Positions 46,945 through 60,016 of a stretch of 64,000 nucleotides of DNA are shown piece by piece. This stretch comes from Riptortus pedestris (taxonomy: Eukaryota > Arthropoda > Insecta > Hemiptera > Alydidae), in assembly GCA_019009955.1 (NCBI GenBank), contig CM032232.1:55969001-56033000 (forward strand), read 5' to 3'. The notes under the pieces are model-generated. The model was not told the DNA's origin and did no database searches. It saw nothing but the letters and a program-made list of their open reading frames with translations. The position numbers and the translations under genes were made by a program. Numbering within the stretch: the stretch's first letter is position 1; each line of letters begins with the position of its first letter.

Positions 46945-49870
46945 TACCATCCTGAATCTTAAATATCAAACTTGCCTGAGTAAAAACATTTCAGAACCTG
47001 AGAAGATTTGCTACTCAAACATTGCATAAGTACTTTTGACAGATGTGGCAGATAGCCAAGATCATTTTAGCTCTAAAAGATGGCATTCAGTTGGTAGGAA
47101 TGCAATAGGCAGTATTTGCTTTAAATAAGAATATAATTTCCTTGAAAATGTTTCCTTAACAATTAAATATGAACACATGAGCAATAAAATAAAACATCTC
47201 TGCATTAAACTTTAAACTCACTTAATTAAAAAAAGACATGAAAAAAGGAAAATAGCCAAAATAATTCTGGTTTGGGACGGTCTAAATGAATTTCTACAAC
47301 CCAACAATTTATAAAGCATATTTAATAGCATCAATAGAAGGTAAATCTTTTAAATAAGCTGCATTCTTTGTGGTAAACCAAATTGAAAATCTGGTTGCAT
47401 TTTTTTCAACGGATCTGGAGCCATCTTCTAAATTAGGTTATTACTGGCAAATAACCTATTATCTTTAAGAAGATAGCACAAGAATCATTGAAAATTTGCT
47501 GTGCAAAGAATTAGATCATTGGAGCAATTAGCCAAAAAAATATTAAAAATTAAAATATTAGGAAATTCAAATCATGAAAAAATATCTGTAAGCCAAACTA
47601 AACTAATGAATATACCAACCAAAGTAAAAAAGGAGAACTTAGATTTCTTTTTTCTATAACTTATTACTATCAATGTCAGTGATAATAGTAAAACTTCATT
47701 CCATTAACACCACCCTTTACTTATTATTTTTATAATAATTATAATTTGGGAGAAAATCCAATGATTCTTGAAATAAGAACTTGCTTGCTGTTTATATTTA
47801 ACTAAATTGAAGTCTATGCAGCTTGTAAATATGTGATTATATTCAATTTCCAAAATTAGTTTGCACCGTATTATAAGATTTGAGTTCAGAATTATTTCAT
47901 TCAATTAACTGTACTGAAAAGTCATTTCAAAACTCTACATATATTTTTCAATGTGAGTTAATAACTTCATTATAGCAACAATGAATTTCATGATGCATGC
48001 TGACCAACAACATCACAAAATGTTAAATCACATCCAAATATAATATACACATACAATAACCCCGGGTTATTTTTTAAATATTTTTGTAGAGTTACCAAGC
48101 TGAACATAACTAATTTTATAAAATTGGGTGTCCTATTAGACAATATGAAAACCATAGTCAACATGTAATATAACAAGTTTCTTAAAGGAACTATTAAAAA
48201 GAAATCAGAAAATTTGCTACCCTAGTAATAAATTTTATTTGGTTATTTCCCCTGACCCCTCTCTTCTCTCGGTAAGTCATTTTTTTTTTTTTTTTTCAAG
48301 AGGGATCATTAAGATATTACGAACAAATAGTAATATGAATTAAAGCTACCTCATTATAATTAATTATGGTTTTAAAGTACTGACCCTGAACTTGTTTCAA
48401 GTTAATGTTTAGCTGATTATCAGGACAACTGCCACACACTATGCAGTTTCATTTATAGCTGTTAATGGTGTTCTTAAATGCTTGATGCACAGTGTATTAA
48501 AGTTTGTATTATGACATTTCTATACCAAAAGTAATGGTATACCTTGTCTCTACTCATATGCCTAATAAGTTTGTTTCATAAGAAAACTAATAATCAGAAA
48601 GGCGCTCACATACCAATGTGTATAGAAAAAATGGCCAAGGACATAGAATATTGTAGAAAACAGAATGAGTGTGAATGAGACTGAAATATGAAAAGTAGTA
48701 CAAAATATCAGAGACTAGAGACTGGCTTAAATAAAAACAGGTGTTCATTCTATGTTACAAACCAATCGAAGATGATGTCAAAATCAGAGAAACATTGAGA
48801 TGATATAGTCAACAACTGAAGACCGCATTATAACACCATGGAAGTCTTTGAGCATAAATATAAAATTGCCTCGTCCTTAAAAATTACATACACCAAATAT
48901 ACAGAAAAAAATACTTATGGTAATTTGCGGGAGAGGTAAATTTAGTAAGCAACACTTTTTTCATTCTACTTAATGTGTAATAATACTCCACTGCTTTCAT
49001 AGTTTCATTATAAGTTCATTAGAAACTAATCCTTTCACACTAAAGTTAATGCACATTAGATATCCGTCTATTGGTAAAATAAAGAAATGTCATGGTATTT
49101 TACAATATAAGTTTTAAAAATAAGCAAAACTTTCATTTCTTATGGTCAAAAAAAAATCTCTAAAGGAGAGGAATGAGTGGCGTGCACATTATATTTAAAG
49201 AGATAAGCCTCTGATAAAGTGAAAATAAAACCAGAAACATAAAAAATAGAAAGATTATAAATGAAGTTAAATAAGATGGGTTTACTTCTGAAATGACCCT
49301 TGCCCCAAATTATCAAAAAAATGTGATATACAACTTGAAATAATCTTAATAAATTAAAATAAATATATATTCCATGTTTATTTTGTTTTTGTTTCTGAAG
49401 GAAATTAATTATACATTCATTAATAAATGAATGTTTTACACTTATAGCATGAGGTTAAAATCATGAGCTTGAGCCTGTAAGCTATGTGAAACAAATAATA
49501 ATTGTGTAAAGAAAAGAAATATTGAATTTCTTCGACTAATGCCTAAAAGAATTTTCTCTGAATAAAATAACTGCTCAATTTAAAGAGAAGCTATTGTATA
49601 TTCCAGTCTTTTAAGGGTAAAAAAATAGTTATGATAAATTTTAACAGATTATTCCTCAGAAATAACCCAGAAGAAGCAATGTTATTAGGCTCAGACTAAT
49701 TTATGCTACAAAGACCCAAAATTTGGGGCCGATTCTTCAACATAAATAATTAGAATATTATACCTAAAGACAAAAAAGGGGGGAAATTCTCATTTAAAAA
49801 CATTAATGCTATAATAAATTAGTTATTATATATAGTAGGTAAATTTCAATTTTCCTAATAACCTTTAGAT
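46945..49870. other. Probable Hakai 3' UTR and intergenic sequence
   Basis: AT-rich, repeat-free. The polyadenylation site of Hakai was not identified; TTTATT (complement of AATAAA) occurs at about 49378 among others. Confidence 0.4.
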
Positions 49871-49875
49871 TAATA

Positions 49876-50064
49876 CTACCTATAAAATTGATGTATAGGA
49901 GGGGGTGGGTGTGGCCAGTAGGAAGCAGTAGGATCCTGGTACTGTGGTGGAGGGGGTGTGGTATAAGGAGGGGGGTAATATCCTGGAGGAGGTGGCGCAG
50001 TACTGTAGTAGCTAGTAGTTGTAGGTGCTCCGCCACCATAACCAGCTCCAGCGCTAGGCCCACT
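49876..50064 (-). CDS. Hakai: Hakai exon 7 (Pro/Tyr-rich C terminus, stop)
   Basis: The acceptor ATCTTTGCAG is followed by 62 codons and TAG (49878-49876). The residues are Gly/Tyr/Pro-rich ([20 protein letters not shown], then [20 protein letters not shown]), typical of the low-complexity Hakai tail, and end in IHQFYR. The 3' UTR continues to lower coordinates and its end was not determined. Confidence 0.9.
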   Translation of the reverse strand, partial: SGPSAGAGYGGGAPTTTSYYSTAPPPPGYYPPPYTTPPPPQYQDPTASYWPHPPPPIHQFYR

Positions 50065-53000
50065 CTGCAAAGATAAAACATATATTAAATAACAAAACCA
50101 TATAAAGTTCGTCATGCAGGCTAACTAAGCAGATTTCCAACATGCTGATATAACACACTTTTGATTTCATATCACAACATATTCCCTATTTCTATTTAAA
50201 AATCAGATCAGTAAAAGGGAGAGGTGGGGGGGGGGAGGGGGTTACTGAAGTCTGAAAACTAAAAAGTACAAATAACTCACTGAATTCTTGAGTTACAAAA
50301 AAATGAATAGCTCACGATTGTAGAGTGTCAATAGTTTAATAAGAGTAGTCCTATAAAATTTTATGATCCGATTCGTAGTAATGATAGTATTTTGAATTTT
50401 CGAATCCTCCTCCCCATCTAAACTCCCCCTCTTCCCAGTCCGATTTCTGCCATTAACAAATTTGATGTTTATTTTTACATCAAATGTTTAAATATCAAGT
50501 TTTTTAACGATGAAACCAAAATTGTGAACACTAGAGCGTTAACAGGCACTCTGAGGTAGAAAAATGTCATAGAACATCATTTATAGATCTTTTCAGGGTA
50601 AATGAAAAATGCCTTACACAAATTTATTTAATTTTTGTCCATCTCCTCTTTCTCTTAGGCAAACTCTAAGAAACCAGTCAAAATGGGGTCAGGCTCGGTC
50701 AAGGCAGATAATTACGTTAAAATTTGAAAACTGAAAATTTTTGTGATTACAATGCTTACCTTTTCCTAGGTCTGATTTATAAAAATTACACATTTAGTAA
50801 CTATTGTAATGAATTAACATCAGTCCTAAGGCAACACAGTTGTAAATTAAGTTTAACTATATCGAATATAGTTTCAAGCTCAATGTTAATTATGGAGCAC
50901 AGGTGCTTCCTGAGATGTCAGAAAATGAAGATGCCAGTGTAAAGTGTCTTATCTCAAACACAAATCTCTAAACTCTGCCACAAAAAAAGAGAGTCTGTGA
51001 AACTCTATAGCCTTATTGAATCACTCTGGTCAGAAAAAATAAATAAACTAATAACCTGAGAAAATTATAAATTAACAAGTAAATAAAAATAAACCTGATG
51101 ATAATGTGAAATTTGGGACGGCTGAGGAGGAGCAGGAGTGCTCTGGTCTTCTTGAATAGGAACCGTAATTAAGTTAGACCTTTGTGGCTGATTCCTGTAC
51201 TGCATTGATGATGCCTCTCCCTGGCAAGTAAAAATTAAAATTTGTATTTTAATAATAATGAATACACAGTGCATGAATAATTCCATTAACTTAAAAAATA
51301 TGAGAGAATAAAACAAAATATTTGGCAAAAGTCACATACAAAAGGAATCAAGATGAAATATCATTTAAAACTTACATTTTGTTCAATAACCATGCAGATG
51401 ACAATGTTGCCAATGCAAATTTCTCATTTTTAGAAAAAAATGGAAGAAATCATTTATTATCATAAATTAAAATTAAGAATTCCAGCAACATAAAAGCAGC
51501 CAACCTCTACTTGTTATAAACTAAACTACAGGAACATAGAGAATTCAATTTTATAAGAATGCTACAATTAAAACTTCAATGAATATTCTTTATTTGCAGC
51601 AGGCCAAATGATAAAGATTCAAAATGAATGTGAATTGTTGGGCATTTATAAATGCTTTATTTCCTTCACGATTTTCAAAAAATAAATGATAAAAAAAACA
51701 CTTGTACAGCCATTCATAATAATAATAATCTCCAGAAAAAAGGGGTCAATAATGCCACCTTCAAATAAAGTATGAACTTGCTACATCACAAAATTGAAAA
51801 GTAAATATTTAAAAAAAATGTTAAAACTCATTTTCATAAATGAAGAAGAATATAAATATTGATCTATTTAAAAAATAAACTTTATATTAAAGTGTTGAAA
51901 TGCCACCAAGCGGTTTAGTAAGCAATATCACAGAAACTCCTACAAGGTGAAAAACTCACGTTAATTGTTTGTACCACAATTTACTCTGTAAATTCTTGAA
52001 TTTTGAATTTGTTGGGACAACATTTTCATGTTTTAAATAAAAATATTGCTTAAGGCAAAAATAAAGGGAGTTTCCAAAATGGAGAAACAACCTAAATTAA
52101 CAACATTGAAAAATCAAATTAAATTATAAAATTTTGCATACTCTCAAGATGTACAATAGTTACCCTCGGATCATTTTGTGATGTGGTCTGAGGAATTTTC
52201 CGAGGTCTGGGCTCTTGAGTAGTAACAATTGTAGCTACTTTAGCCGCTGCTGGAACTGAGTCTTCCCCAACAGAGGTATGCCTGTGATTGATGTGGGCCT
52301 ACAAAAGCAATGAATATTAATAAAATGTTTACAATAATACTGATATAATAGCTAGCAGTCCCTTAGCACTGAAAACACTGGATTGATTTATCAGGTCACA
52401 GCAGCCTAAGGGTTAATAGCATGAAGGAAATTGTCTACAGATGCCATTATTGCAAGATAGCCTGGTGCAGAATGCAATGGGAATCAGATTTAGCCTATAA
52501 AAACAACACATAAGAACCTAAGTTAGAATGAAATTAGCCAAGAAATGAAAGACAAACATTTCCACTTTCTAATTTCATATTCAAAAATTACAAGATTTTC
52601 AAGAATGATTAATTTCATAATGAGAACACCTGAAGATCTCTTTGTGAAAGATAAGTCCTCCGACATCCTGAGTGACCATAGCGTGTGCCACCATGTGTAC
52701 ACATGAAAACAGTTCCTAATCCCGTTTGCTCCACTCTTGTGACAGGTTCTAAGCACCGAGGGCAAGCCTTCTCTTCCTCCCTCCCACACTGCAGGCAAAA
52801 GACATGCTTGCACGGGATCTGAAATACAATAATAACAATGGATATAAATGGAATGCAAATTAAAATATTTTAAGTACGCATAGTTAAATAATACAAAAAA
52901 AAAAAAAACTCATTCACATTAGATAATAGTGTTGTGTTGTTAGCATTGCATAATTGTTAATGTTAACTTTTTTTTCAGCAGAAATGAAACTTCTAAATTT

Positions 53001-54760
53001 TCTGGTTTGCTTTGATACACATTGCCTCAAAAAATGTAGTAGCTGATCGATCAAAAGACAAAATTGATGTTTGATAATATTTTAAAAAATTGGAGGGGTA
53101 TTGTCTTATGATGAAATAATAATAATAATGACCATTGTCTTATGACCAAATAATAATAATAATGACCATTTCTGGTCCATAATAAAATTCCATACAATTA
53201 TGGAATATTTAAACTTTTTTTATCAACTCTTGATGGGGGAGAAAACAGCTATTAGAACTCTTTTCATAGGGCTGCCAGCTTGTATCAACACATCCTTATG
53301 TAAGGTTAGGAAGAACTAGCTGTACACCCTTTTAACTTAGCAATTTCTCTATTTCTCATAAAAACAAAAACTACTAAATATCTTCTTTATTACAAATGGG
53401 TCCCCTCCTTGTCTAATTCTTCACTTATGTCAGTAGAGCAAGACTAGAGGTAGATTGAAGTTGTAGTCAATCCTCAAATTTGCTAATACCAATCGTTAGT
53501 CAGTTTATGCAGTCAACAGACTACAGAGGGATGGCTGTCTAACAACTCTGGCCTTGAGTGGAATTTCCTCATGACTCCTTTATTCCTGGATTGTCTGATG
53601 AAGAAGGCAATGGAAACCCACTGCACTTCCTTGTGACCTTCTTATCCCTTTGTTCGTTCTCATGAAAATCAGGTATACTTGTTCATGGAACCAAATATCT
53701 AACCAAGCCTGTAGATATTAAAAATCAAAAAACATTATTTAACCAATCTTAATAATGCAAAAATGTAATATTCTGTAATTGAGATTATATGCATTTTTTT
53801 CTCTAACTCAGATATTATCCTGCAGTTTTAAAAAATGCCTGCGAATATGTTAGGAAATACGAAGAGGGTCATTTAAGTCACTGTATATAAGTTAAAATCA
53901 TACTATTACTTCATAAACACAAAAAAGCAAAACAAAGAAAGAAACTTTTAATGCTTACCATACGCCCATATATGAGAATTGGTTTAAGACACTTGTCACA
54001 ACAGTGAATCATAGGATTAAGAACTTTTTCGCCAATGAGTGACACCCTGTGATCCCATCGAAGTCTAAGCATTGGCTCTGGAGGACCTCTGTTAAGCGTT
54101 GTAAAGGTTGGAGCCTCTAGCTGGGAAATATCAGCCTCCATATCAACTGAATAAAACATATTTTAAAAAACAAATTAATAGTATGAAAATATGATTTAAA
54201 CTTCAATGACTGCTATGATTATTATTCCATTTATCAGTTAATTCATCTAATTAATTGTCCCCTCTGATTTGATCATTTAGGGCCACAGAGACCTTTCATT
54301 AATAATCCTAATAAAAAGGTTTGACAGACAATTCAGATATTAAAATTGAGTAAAAACCTGTGAGACAAGATGTAATCAAATGACAAAGAGAATTTAACTT
54401 TAACCTGATATAAAGAATTCAACTACCAACCAAATCATAAATATTTTAAGAAAAGTGTATCACTTTCAGAAGTGAAACACTTTAGCACTGAGCCCGAGTG
54501 TGTTAAATCTATTAAAACATAATCTTTGTTTTAAAATTAAATGAAGAACTTCATTTGTGAAAGATGTTTTTATTTGCAAGATGAATACTATCAAAAATGA
54601 TCAATTTCTTAAATCAAACTACAAAATATTTGTAATACAATAGGTAAAAAATTAATTCATGATCAAGTACATCTTTATGGTGGAGACAAGCTTCTCACCT
54701 TTTATTAAGTATGCATCCTTTAATAAATTGTGAGAATGATAACAAAGCATGTAAATAAAA

Positions 54761-54829
<69 letters not shown>

Positions 54830-57800
54830 TGTGGTATTACGATTATTAAAGAAATTAATTTATTAAAGCAATTATTAATTGATAGATTTAATAAAATGTA
54901 CTAATAGAATTTGAGCTAATTTTATGATGAAAGTATTATATAAGTATATTTACTATTTAATAATATGTAAAACATTAAATGACATAATTTAAGTACACTT
55001 TTTATAGAAACAAAAATATTTGATGTGTCCCATTATGTTAAAATTTAATGAAAATAAATACATTTAATTTCAACTTGTTAAAGAGAATTCAAGATCATTA
55101 AGCAAAGTTTGTTATCGTAGTAGCAAGAAATTGTTAGTACCTCAAAAATAATTATAGAGCACACCTCGAATAAAACTAATACAGCAAAAGTATTAGTATC
55201 CGTCTTGTATTGAAGTTGTCCAAAGCATACAAATATCGAACAAATCAGATGCATTGAAGTTCTTCTCCAAAAAAACAGCACACACACAACAATGTAACAA
55301 ATATTGAATATCAATGAGATATAAATAAATAAAAACACCCTGGGATAGAAACAACCATGCATGGATATACAACAAACCAGTCTATACACGAATGGAGTAA
55401 AGAAAATAGCATCGTTCAAAATAGAGTTGATATTTTGGAGCCTAACTAACTGACTAGAAGTATACTCAAAATGTATAAATAAACCACATAAGCAATAAAG
55501 ACAGAAAGAGTAGCAATGTAAGTACCCAATTTCTATCAAGGTAAACCTGCTAAAAGGTACATGAAACATTTTAAACAATACATCAAAACACTCTTATAAA
55601 TGGCTATATTTAACATCAAAGCAACATTATATAAGATTAAAAACAGCTATATTCTTAAATTAATAATAGAAAACATCAAATTTGACATTACACTGATACA
55701 CAAGAGAACATCAATTATACATACATATGAACAAAGCAGTTCACAAGGAAGTAAGAAATGAAATAGCAGGAAATACAGCCAAATCAGCAACAAGACACCA
55801 ACACAACAAAAAAAGAAAAACTACAACCACCAAATGATAAAACCAAATAAAATGCCCACCTCATAAAATGAAAAATGTATCTGTCAGCATTAAGGAAAAA
55901 TTATAAATCAGAGTTTGTTGTGTACCCATAAATTAAAATTTCATGTTTACACATTTTCACAGGTATTTAGCACAAGCACTAATAAAATAATTTCCCAAGA
56001 GAATTATTAAAAAGACTTCTATTTAAGTCAAATTTTGTATCATTTCTCCATATATCAAATAAGTTCTAAATAAAATTGGATTTTCTTTAGTTCAGTTAAA
56101 TGAACTTATCAAAAAGTTCCCAAAGTTGAGTCATTTTAGGATATGTTTGGAATAAGCAACAGTCACAACCAAAAGAAAAAGGGTTCAATAATTTGCATTA
56201 TAACATAAATAAGTTCTTTTAGAGCACAAAATAAAAAGCAATACATACTTTTCGCAGGAGGAAAATTTTCATCATGATGCTCAATCAAATCCATTTGGCT
56301 TTCGTCTTCATCGCTTTCAATAACCTTAAAAATAAATAAACAATTATTTTAAAACAAAATATGAAATCAATGAAAGGCATCGTAGTGATTCCGGGTCCAG
56401 CACAGACTCTAGAAAATAATTAAAATTTTAAAGACAAATGAGAAATTGGAATTATGTGTTTCTAGAACAAAGCAGTGTTGATTTTGTCCCATTTTGTGAT
56501 AGTAGAATTACCAGAGATAGTATTTTCAAGCATAGATTGCAAGAATAGAAATAGAGAGAAAGGTCTTCAGATGAGACATTTGCGATATGAGAGTAATCAC
56601 AATTAATATTTGAACAATTGTAGAAATTCAGTTAAGATAAGAGAAACTAAGGACAAGAGAGCTCAAAAAAAGATCATCCTGTTAATTAAGTGAGCTCTAC
56701 ATGAATTATAAATAATAAATAGCACTATCAATAAAACAAATACAATTCTAGTTCAGTCCAATAAAAAGGTAGGTGACATAATGACCTATATAAAAATTCA
56801 CTACTCCAATCATATGGTCCATGTGCAACTCTAAGAAAAACTTCAACTGATTATTGCACTCACTTTTATACCTCAACTAGTTTCATGTGCACACCTCTTG
56901 TTGCATCTGAGACCTGCCTACAATTAAGTAGGAAACCTCCAACACAACTGACCCGGCAATAGTATATGCTGAATACATATGAAATTGTAAGATGTGTGGT
57001 TGTTTTAAAAGTAAAATACATGGAATTCATTTCTTAAAATATATTCAAAACATTCACAATTATGAGAAAAAGCAAGAGGGGATAGCAGAAAGTTGTAGAG
57101 GTTTTGGTGGGTTATTGAAATTTTGAATGACTGAAATTTGGAATGTAAATTTTGTGATTCTGATTAACGATAATTTGTTATTGAAAGCCAGATGGTTGAA
57201 GATGACAAAAGGAAAATTCTTACTTGAAGCTCGACGTGATAAGAGTGACAGGCACATTGGAGAATTTTGTGTTATAAATTTTCACTACTGCTACATTTCA
57301 TGCATAAACTCCACTATTGGCCCAAAGACCCACTATGAGATGCTTAGGCACGTCATAATGAGAGCCTATGAGACGAGAAAATTTGACTGTTCAAAGTTTT
57401 GAGTAGGTATCTCTCTCGTTCCTGTACCGGAAGTTGGGCTCTGTACCTGCCGGTGATCACACACTTCAAGTTCCTCGAGTCACCACTAGATGGCATGGGA
57501 CTGCTCTTTCTGAAGAAATGCTTTCTTGATGCACTGATACAGTGTCGTCTTCCAGTGGAAACACACATACCGAAACTAGAAATGCAAGCGGTCAGGACAC
57601 ACCTCAAACAAAGTATAAGATGAAAGAATATTGTATTGTAGGCTGAATTATAATCCCCAAGTAGGAAAATCATATCTGCATTTTAAAATATTGGCATGGA
57701 AATATTGGAATAGAGTAAAAAATAGCTATATAAAGGATAAAATGAGTTTAACCCTCGAGTAGGGGTGGTTTGAAAGTTACTTAAACAAACGCAGGGATCT

Positions 57801-60016
57801 CACAGGTCTACTGCAGTAAAATACTATAAATTGTAAGAACTCATTTTAAGGGTTTGAATGTTTATTTCAATAAGAACATATATTTATTACATTATTTTAA
57901 AATATAAAGAATTCCATTTATTTTATATAAACAAAACAGACCTGGAGTCCCACACACGCCCCTGGGTTAAATATAAAATCAATTATAAGGATTGCAATAA
58001 AAATGATATATGGGTAACAACACAATTACTTGTTTTCTTAACAATCAAACAACATAAACATAGATAATAAGGAAAATGAAATGTCCTTAGCCGACAACAC
58101 TAGTATTTACACTCAGTCTTGATTTAGAAAATGTAAGTATATTAGAAAAAGAAAAGAAATGTAAACAAGAGGAAAATATAGTTGAATATGCATAAAATAA
58201 AAAATACAAAAAAGGTGAACAATACAAAAACAAAGATTAAACACTTGAATTGTATATTTTATTTATTTGAAACTCTGTAGTCAAGTTCATCCAGTTTTAT
58301 ACACTCATATAAGTACATTTTCCTTTAAGCATAATCAAGATTGGTTTCTTTTTAACATATCAATATTAATCAGCTACCTTGCACCCCCCCTCCCACACTT
58401 TATAAACCATTCTCAATGAGAAATAAAAGTGATTTTTAACATTTGAAGTTTTTCAATAGAGTTGACCTTCCACATTATGACTAGTTAAGTCAAATAATAC
58501 GGTCTAAAAAATTGTTTAACTTGTGGCTGAACAGAATTTGTTTTGAACTTAGTAAAGGATGCTCTGGTACAATTTTATAGGACGGTTCCCTGAAAACTAC
58601 AGACAATTATTCAAGGCAATAGAATAACTGAAGATCAAAATTACAAATAATGGAGATATTAATTCAAATAAAAGTTATAATTGAGCTTGAATTCAAATTC
58701 AAAAATTAAAAGAGGGTATATGTGAATTTCTGTAAGATATTATACATTTTTAATAGTTTTTGTTACTATCATCAGGATAGTTAGGCAGAACAAATTTAAA
58801 TGAAAATATACTTATAAGAGAGAACCCAATTATAAATTTATAATAACCATATTTGCAATTAAATAAGAATGTAAATGTACAATATGTTTTATCATTTCAA
58901 ACAAATGAAATTAAGAGACTCCTCCTACCAACCAATCAAGTAATAACCAGTAAATAACCTCCTGTTTGACTTACCTAACACCAAGTTAAATTTCAAAATA
59001 TTTGTTAAATGCCTTCAATAATGCATTTATTGATCAATTTCAGCATTCGAATGCTATAGCACAGAGGTGTTATATTTATGAGAAATATTTAGTACAATGT
59101 TTCAATCTATTTATTGATTTTAAAGATATTCCTACCAAGAAAAATGAAATTAAAAATAATTATTACAGAAAAAAGAAGTAATATATTGAACACTGATTTG
59201 TTTTGAAAATTAATTAAAAATCTTAGTCTTGCTGGGATTTAAAACTAAAACATCAATTAATAAAGTTTAGAATATGAATTCATTAGAATGGGAAAGTACA
59301 AATCTTCATTGTGGAATATCAAAATACATTAAAATAACTGAACGTGAAACTAAAAACACTTTTCCACCATTATCACTATGAGATTAAACTGTATTTTTCC
59401 ATTTTTTTCTAAGGAAGTACAAAACAAGAAACTGTAATTCATTCGGATTCAAATAGTGACTAGAAGCTTGTTTTAATCATATTGTAGAAATACTTCTCAG
59501 AATTTGAGAAGAAAATTAAATGAACTAGAAAATAGGCTATCAGAAAGAATCATTTCAAAATGGCCAGATTATCTTAGTTGAGCGATAAAATATAATAAAT
59601 CTTTTAATAATTGGAATAGGCTTCCTGGAGTATTGAGTACTCTTTATTTATTAAACATGAAGAACTTGTGTTCACTATCGTTTGAGGCTGGAGAGGAAAT
59701 AATAACTCATCAGTCAACAAAAAAATGACTACAAGTGGTACTTAGTTAATAGCAAAAAGTTATTCAACGGTTATAAGAAGTCACACTTTAGTATAAGCTG
59801 TAACTTATAATAGATTGGCATCCATAAATCTAAATAAACCAATATAATTAATAATCTTAAATTATCAATAAGGCAATTAGATTAGGGAATTAATTAAAGG
59901 TTAATACTGACACTGAGAATATTGGAACTCACTTTCTTCTTAGGTCTTGTTCTAGTCATGCCGCCTCCTCCCCTTCTACCTCTTGCTCTACCCCGGCCTC
60001 TGCCTCTACCCCTCAT
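49876..60016 (-). CDS. Hakai: E3 ubiquitin-protein ligase Hakai (CBLL1 orthologue), complete, 7 exons
   Basis: The CDS on the minus strand joins 60016-59933, 56324-56249, 54146-53959, 52818-52630, 52298-52164, 51220-51095 and 50064-49876. The exons sum to 987 bases (328 residues plus TAG) with all phases consistent and every intron GT-AG. The RING is C3HC4: C103, C106, C119, H121, C124, C127, C135, C138. Next comes the HYB zinc domain with [11 protein letters not shown] and DLQAHINHRH (C168, H181 and H186 visible). Residues 1-28 are Arg/Gly-rich, residues 29-53 acidic, and the tail Pro/Tyr-rich. From family knowledge, Hakai is a RING ligase whose paired HYB domains bind phosphotyrosine substrates, and it is a stabilising subunit of the nuclear m6A writer complex (with WTAP/Fl(2)d, Virilizer, ZC3H13/Flacc). 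It is shorter than vertebrate CBLL1 (about 490 residues), mainly in the C-terminal low-complexity tail. Confidence 0.95.
50105..50555 (-). mobile_element. HINE-like element in Hakai intron 6
   Basis: Starts (3' terminus, minus orientation) with a degenerate AAGTTCGTCATGCAGG... and AAGCAGATTTCC, continues through the GGGGG tract and the 'cattaacaaatttgatg' module, and fades before the (TA)n zone. The element is oriented with the gene. It is the only clear copy of the family inside the Hakai gene body. Confidence 0.7.
51095..51220 (-). CDS. Hakai: Hakai exon 6 (Gln/Pro-rich linker)
   Basis: A 126-bp exon with acceptor TTACTTGCCAG. It encodes 42 residues including [16 protein letters not shown] and [17 protein letters not shown]. 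The donor is CAG|GTTTAT, weaker than the other donors in the gene; a different exon end is possible, but the phase and the composition of exon 7 support this one. Confidence 0.85.
52164..52298 (-). CDS. Hakai: Hakai exon 5 (HYB histidines)
   Basis: A 135-bp exon in phase 0. It opens with [14 protein letters not shown], which completes DLQAHINHRH with the zinc-ligand histidines H181 and H186, and continues into an Ala/Thr-rich linker ([14 protein letters not shown]). Donor GTAACTATT. Confidence 0.95.
52630..52818 (-). CDS. Hakai: Hakai exon 4 (RING core and HYB domain)
   Basis: A 189-bp exon of 63 whole codons. It contains [20 protein letters not shown] and [18 protein letters not shown], then [20 protein letters not shown] and QRDLQ, followed by donor GTGTTC. 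It carries the remaining six RING ligands and the first half of the HYB zinc finger, and is the most diagnostic exon for Hakai/CBLL1. Confidence 0.97.
53101..53168 (+). repeat. Two-unit tandem repeat in Hakai intron 3
   Basis: TTGTCTTATG(A/-)... AATAATAATAATGACCATT occurs twice, about 35 bases apart. Confidence 0.9.
53420..53710 (+). repeat. Repeat R3 copy in Hakai intron 3
   Basis: Related to 14140-14480: 'ggattgtctgatgaagaaggcaatggaaacccactgca' and 'tcatgaaaatcagg' in the same order. Confidence 0.6.
53959..54146 (-). CDS. Hakai: Hakai exon 3 (pre-RING and first RING cysteines)
   Basis: A 188-bp exon with acceptor TTTTATTCAG and donor GTAAGCATT. It contains [20 protein letters not shown] followed by [16 protein letters not shown], which carries the first RING metal ligands (C103, C106). 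It ends on a codon boundary exactly between GRM and IPCKHVFC, so the RING is split by the 1.1-kb intron. Confidence 0.95.
54766..54825 (+). repeat. (TA)n microsatellite in Hakai intron 2
   Basis: Pure TA tract. No HINE blocks flank it. Confidence 0.97.
56249..56324 (-). CDS. Hakai: Hakai exon 2 (acidic linker)
   Basis: A 76-bp exon with acceptor TTTTTAAG and donor GTATGTATT. It encodes [20 protein letters not shown] plus FPPAK and leaves one base that forms an Ile codon with exon 3. The acidic stretch precedes the RING as in other Hakai proteins. Confidence 0.9.
56330..59930. other. Hakai intron 1
   Basis: 3.6 kb, mostly AT-rich and repeat-free. 57100-57640 is richer in GC and has open frames of 91 (57127), 74 (57399) and 106 codons (57353-57673, minus). 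None shows a recognised domain or splice context; it may be an old inserted sequence. Confidence 0.4.
59933..60016 (-). CDS. Hakai: Hakai exon 1 (start codon, RG-rich N terminus)
   Basis: The ATG is at 60016-60014 in the context GATAAAATG. It encodes 28 residues: [20 protein letters not shown], then TRTRPKKK, followed by donor GTGAGTTCC. The Arg-Gly repeat suggests RNA binding or a nuclear signal (inference). The internal Met at residue 20 is an alternative start. The first ATG was chosen because it opens the conserved RG block. Confidence 0.85.

Noticed and set aside
49809..50081. Alternative frames over Hakai exon 7 (90 codons minus, 62 codons plus)
   Set aside because: They are shadows of the Pro/Tyr-rich exon; only the frame continuous with exon 6 is kept.
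55078..55578. 166-codon hydrophobic minus-strand frame inside Hakai intron 2
   Set aside because: The apparent transmembrane character comes from AT-rich Phe/Ile/Tyr/Leu codons. There is no family resemblance, and it lies within an intron of a well-supported gene. On the plus strand 55740-55800 faintly resembles an RNase H tail, but too weakly to call.
57127..57673. Overlapping open frames in Hakai intron 1
   Set aside because: No recognised domain, no matching splice sites, and frames on both strands. Kept only as a remark on the intron.
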